A stretch of DNA of 6,600 nt from Opitutus sp. GAS368. Its GTDB lineage: Bacteria > Verrucomicrobiota > Verrucomicrobiae > Opitutales > UBA953. Position 1 is the stretch's first letter. The number at the start of each line of letters is the position of its first letter. The notes beneath the pieces were generated by a model, which saw only the letters and a list, made by a program, of their open reading frames with translations, was not told the DNA's origin and made no database searches. Shown piece after piece: positions 6,347 to 6,600 of this stretch. The position numbers were made by a program, and so were the translations under genes. The stretch lies in contig CALQQQ010000065.1 of the NCBI GenBank assembly GCA_943332745.1, positions 1 through 6,600 of the forward strand, read 5' to 3'.

Positions 6347-6600
6347 ATGAGCAAGAAGAAGAAAATCGTCCTAGCCTACTCCGGTGGCCTCGACACCTCC
6401 GTCCTCCTTTCCTGGATCAAGGACAAGCATAACGCCGAGATGATCGCGTTCTGCGCCGACATTGGCCAGGAAGACGAACTCAAGGGCCTCAAGCAGAAGG
6501 CCATGAAGACCGGCGCCTCCAAACTTTACGTCGACGACCTCCAGGCCGAATTCGCCCGCGACTTCATCTTCCCGATGATGCAGGCCGGCGCCATCTACGA
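6347..6600 (+). CDS. argG: Argininosuccinate synthase, 5' part, truncated by window edge
   Basis: ArgG uses ATP to join citrulline and aspartate into argininosuccinate, the penultimate step of arginine synthesis. The ATG at 6347 opens a frame that is still open at base 6600, with 84 complete codons of the roughly 400 expected. The start [19 protein letters not shown] carries the N-type ATP-pyrophosphatase loop (AYSGGLDTS, residues 10-18). It continues with [23 protein letters not shown] and [16 protein letters not shown], all close to the family consensus. The leader between argF and this start is 17 nt, pyrimidine-rich and without a Shine-Dalgarno motif. The gene continues the arg operon; whether argH follows cannot be seen. 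Confidence 0.96.
   Translation, partial: MSKKKKIVLAYSGGLDTSVLLSWIKDKHNAEMIAFCADIGQEDELKGLKQKAMKTGASKLYVDDLQAEFARDFIFPMMQAGAIY

Overview
The window is a compact, single-strand block of housekeeping and biosynthetic genes from a GC-rich bacterium. Codons end mostly in C (GCC, GTC, CTC, GGC, CGC/CGT). The protein sequences are clearly bacterial. The order rplM-rpsI followed by argCJBDFG, the uS9 tail (PGARKRFQFSKR) and the near absence of Shine-Dalgarno motifs make me favour Verrucomicrobiota, probably the Opitutae. That placement is an inference from memory of gene order and protein flavour; no search was run.

Layout: positions 1-345 hold the 3' part of rplM (ribosomal protein uL13), cut by the window edge. 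It is followed after 19 nt by rpsI (uS9, 365-763). A strong intrinsic terminator (788-815) ends this ribosomal unit. An arginine cluster then starts, all on the + strand: argC (877-1926), argJ (1933-3162), argB (3213-4094), argD (4094-5314), argF (5382-6329) and the first 84 codons of argG (6347 to the window end). Gaps between the arg genes range from a 1-nt overlap (argB/argD) to 67 nt (argD/argF). No second terminator is visible, so a single arg operon is the simplest reading. No stretch longer than about 115 bases lacks a gene.

How the genes work together: ArgB phosphorylates N-acetylglutamate, ArgC reduces it to the semialdehyde, and ArgD transaminates it to N-acetylornithine. ArgJ then moves the acetyl group from N-acetylornithine to glutamate, giving ornithine and regenerating N-acetylglutamate (the cyclic route). 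ArgF makes citrulline, and ArgG joins citrulline to aspartate. The set therefore covers N-acetylglutamate to argininosuccinate. argA (if needed) and argH are not in the window. ArgB carries the N-terminal helix typical of arginine-inhibited N-acetylglutamate kinases, so feedback control at that step is likely.

I found no mobile element, CRISPR array, RNA gene, defence system or other previously undescribed system. The points worth a second look are modest: consistently SD-less, pyrimidine-rich leaders, a small reading frame with the only good GGAGG motif just before argF, and a few substitutions inside otherwise invariant enzyme motifs.
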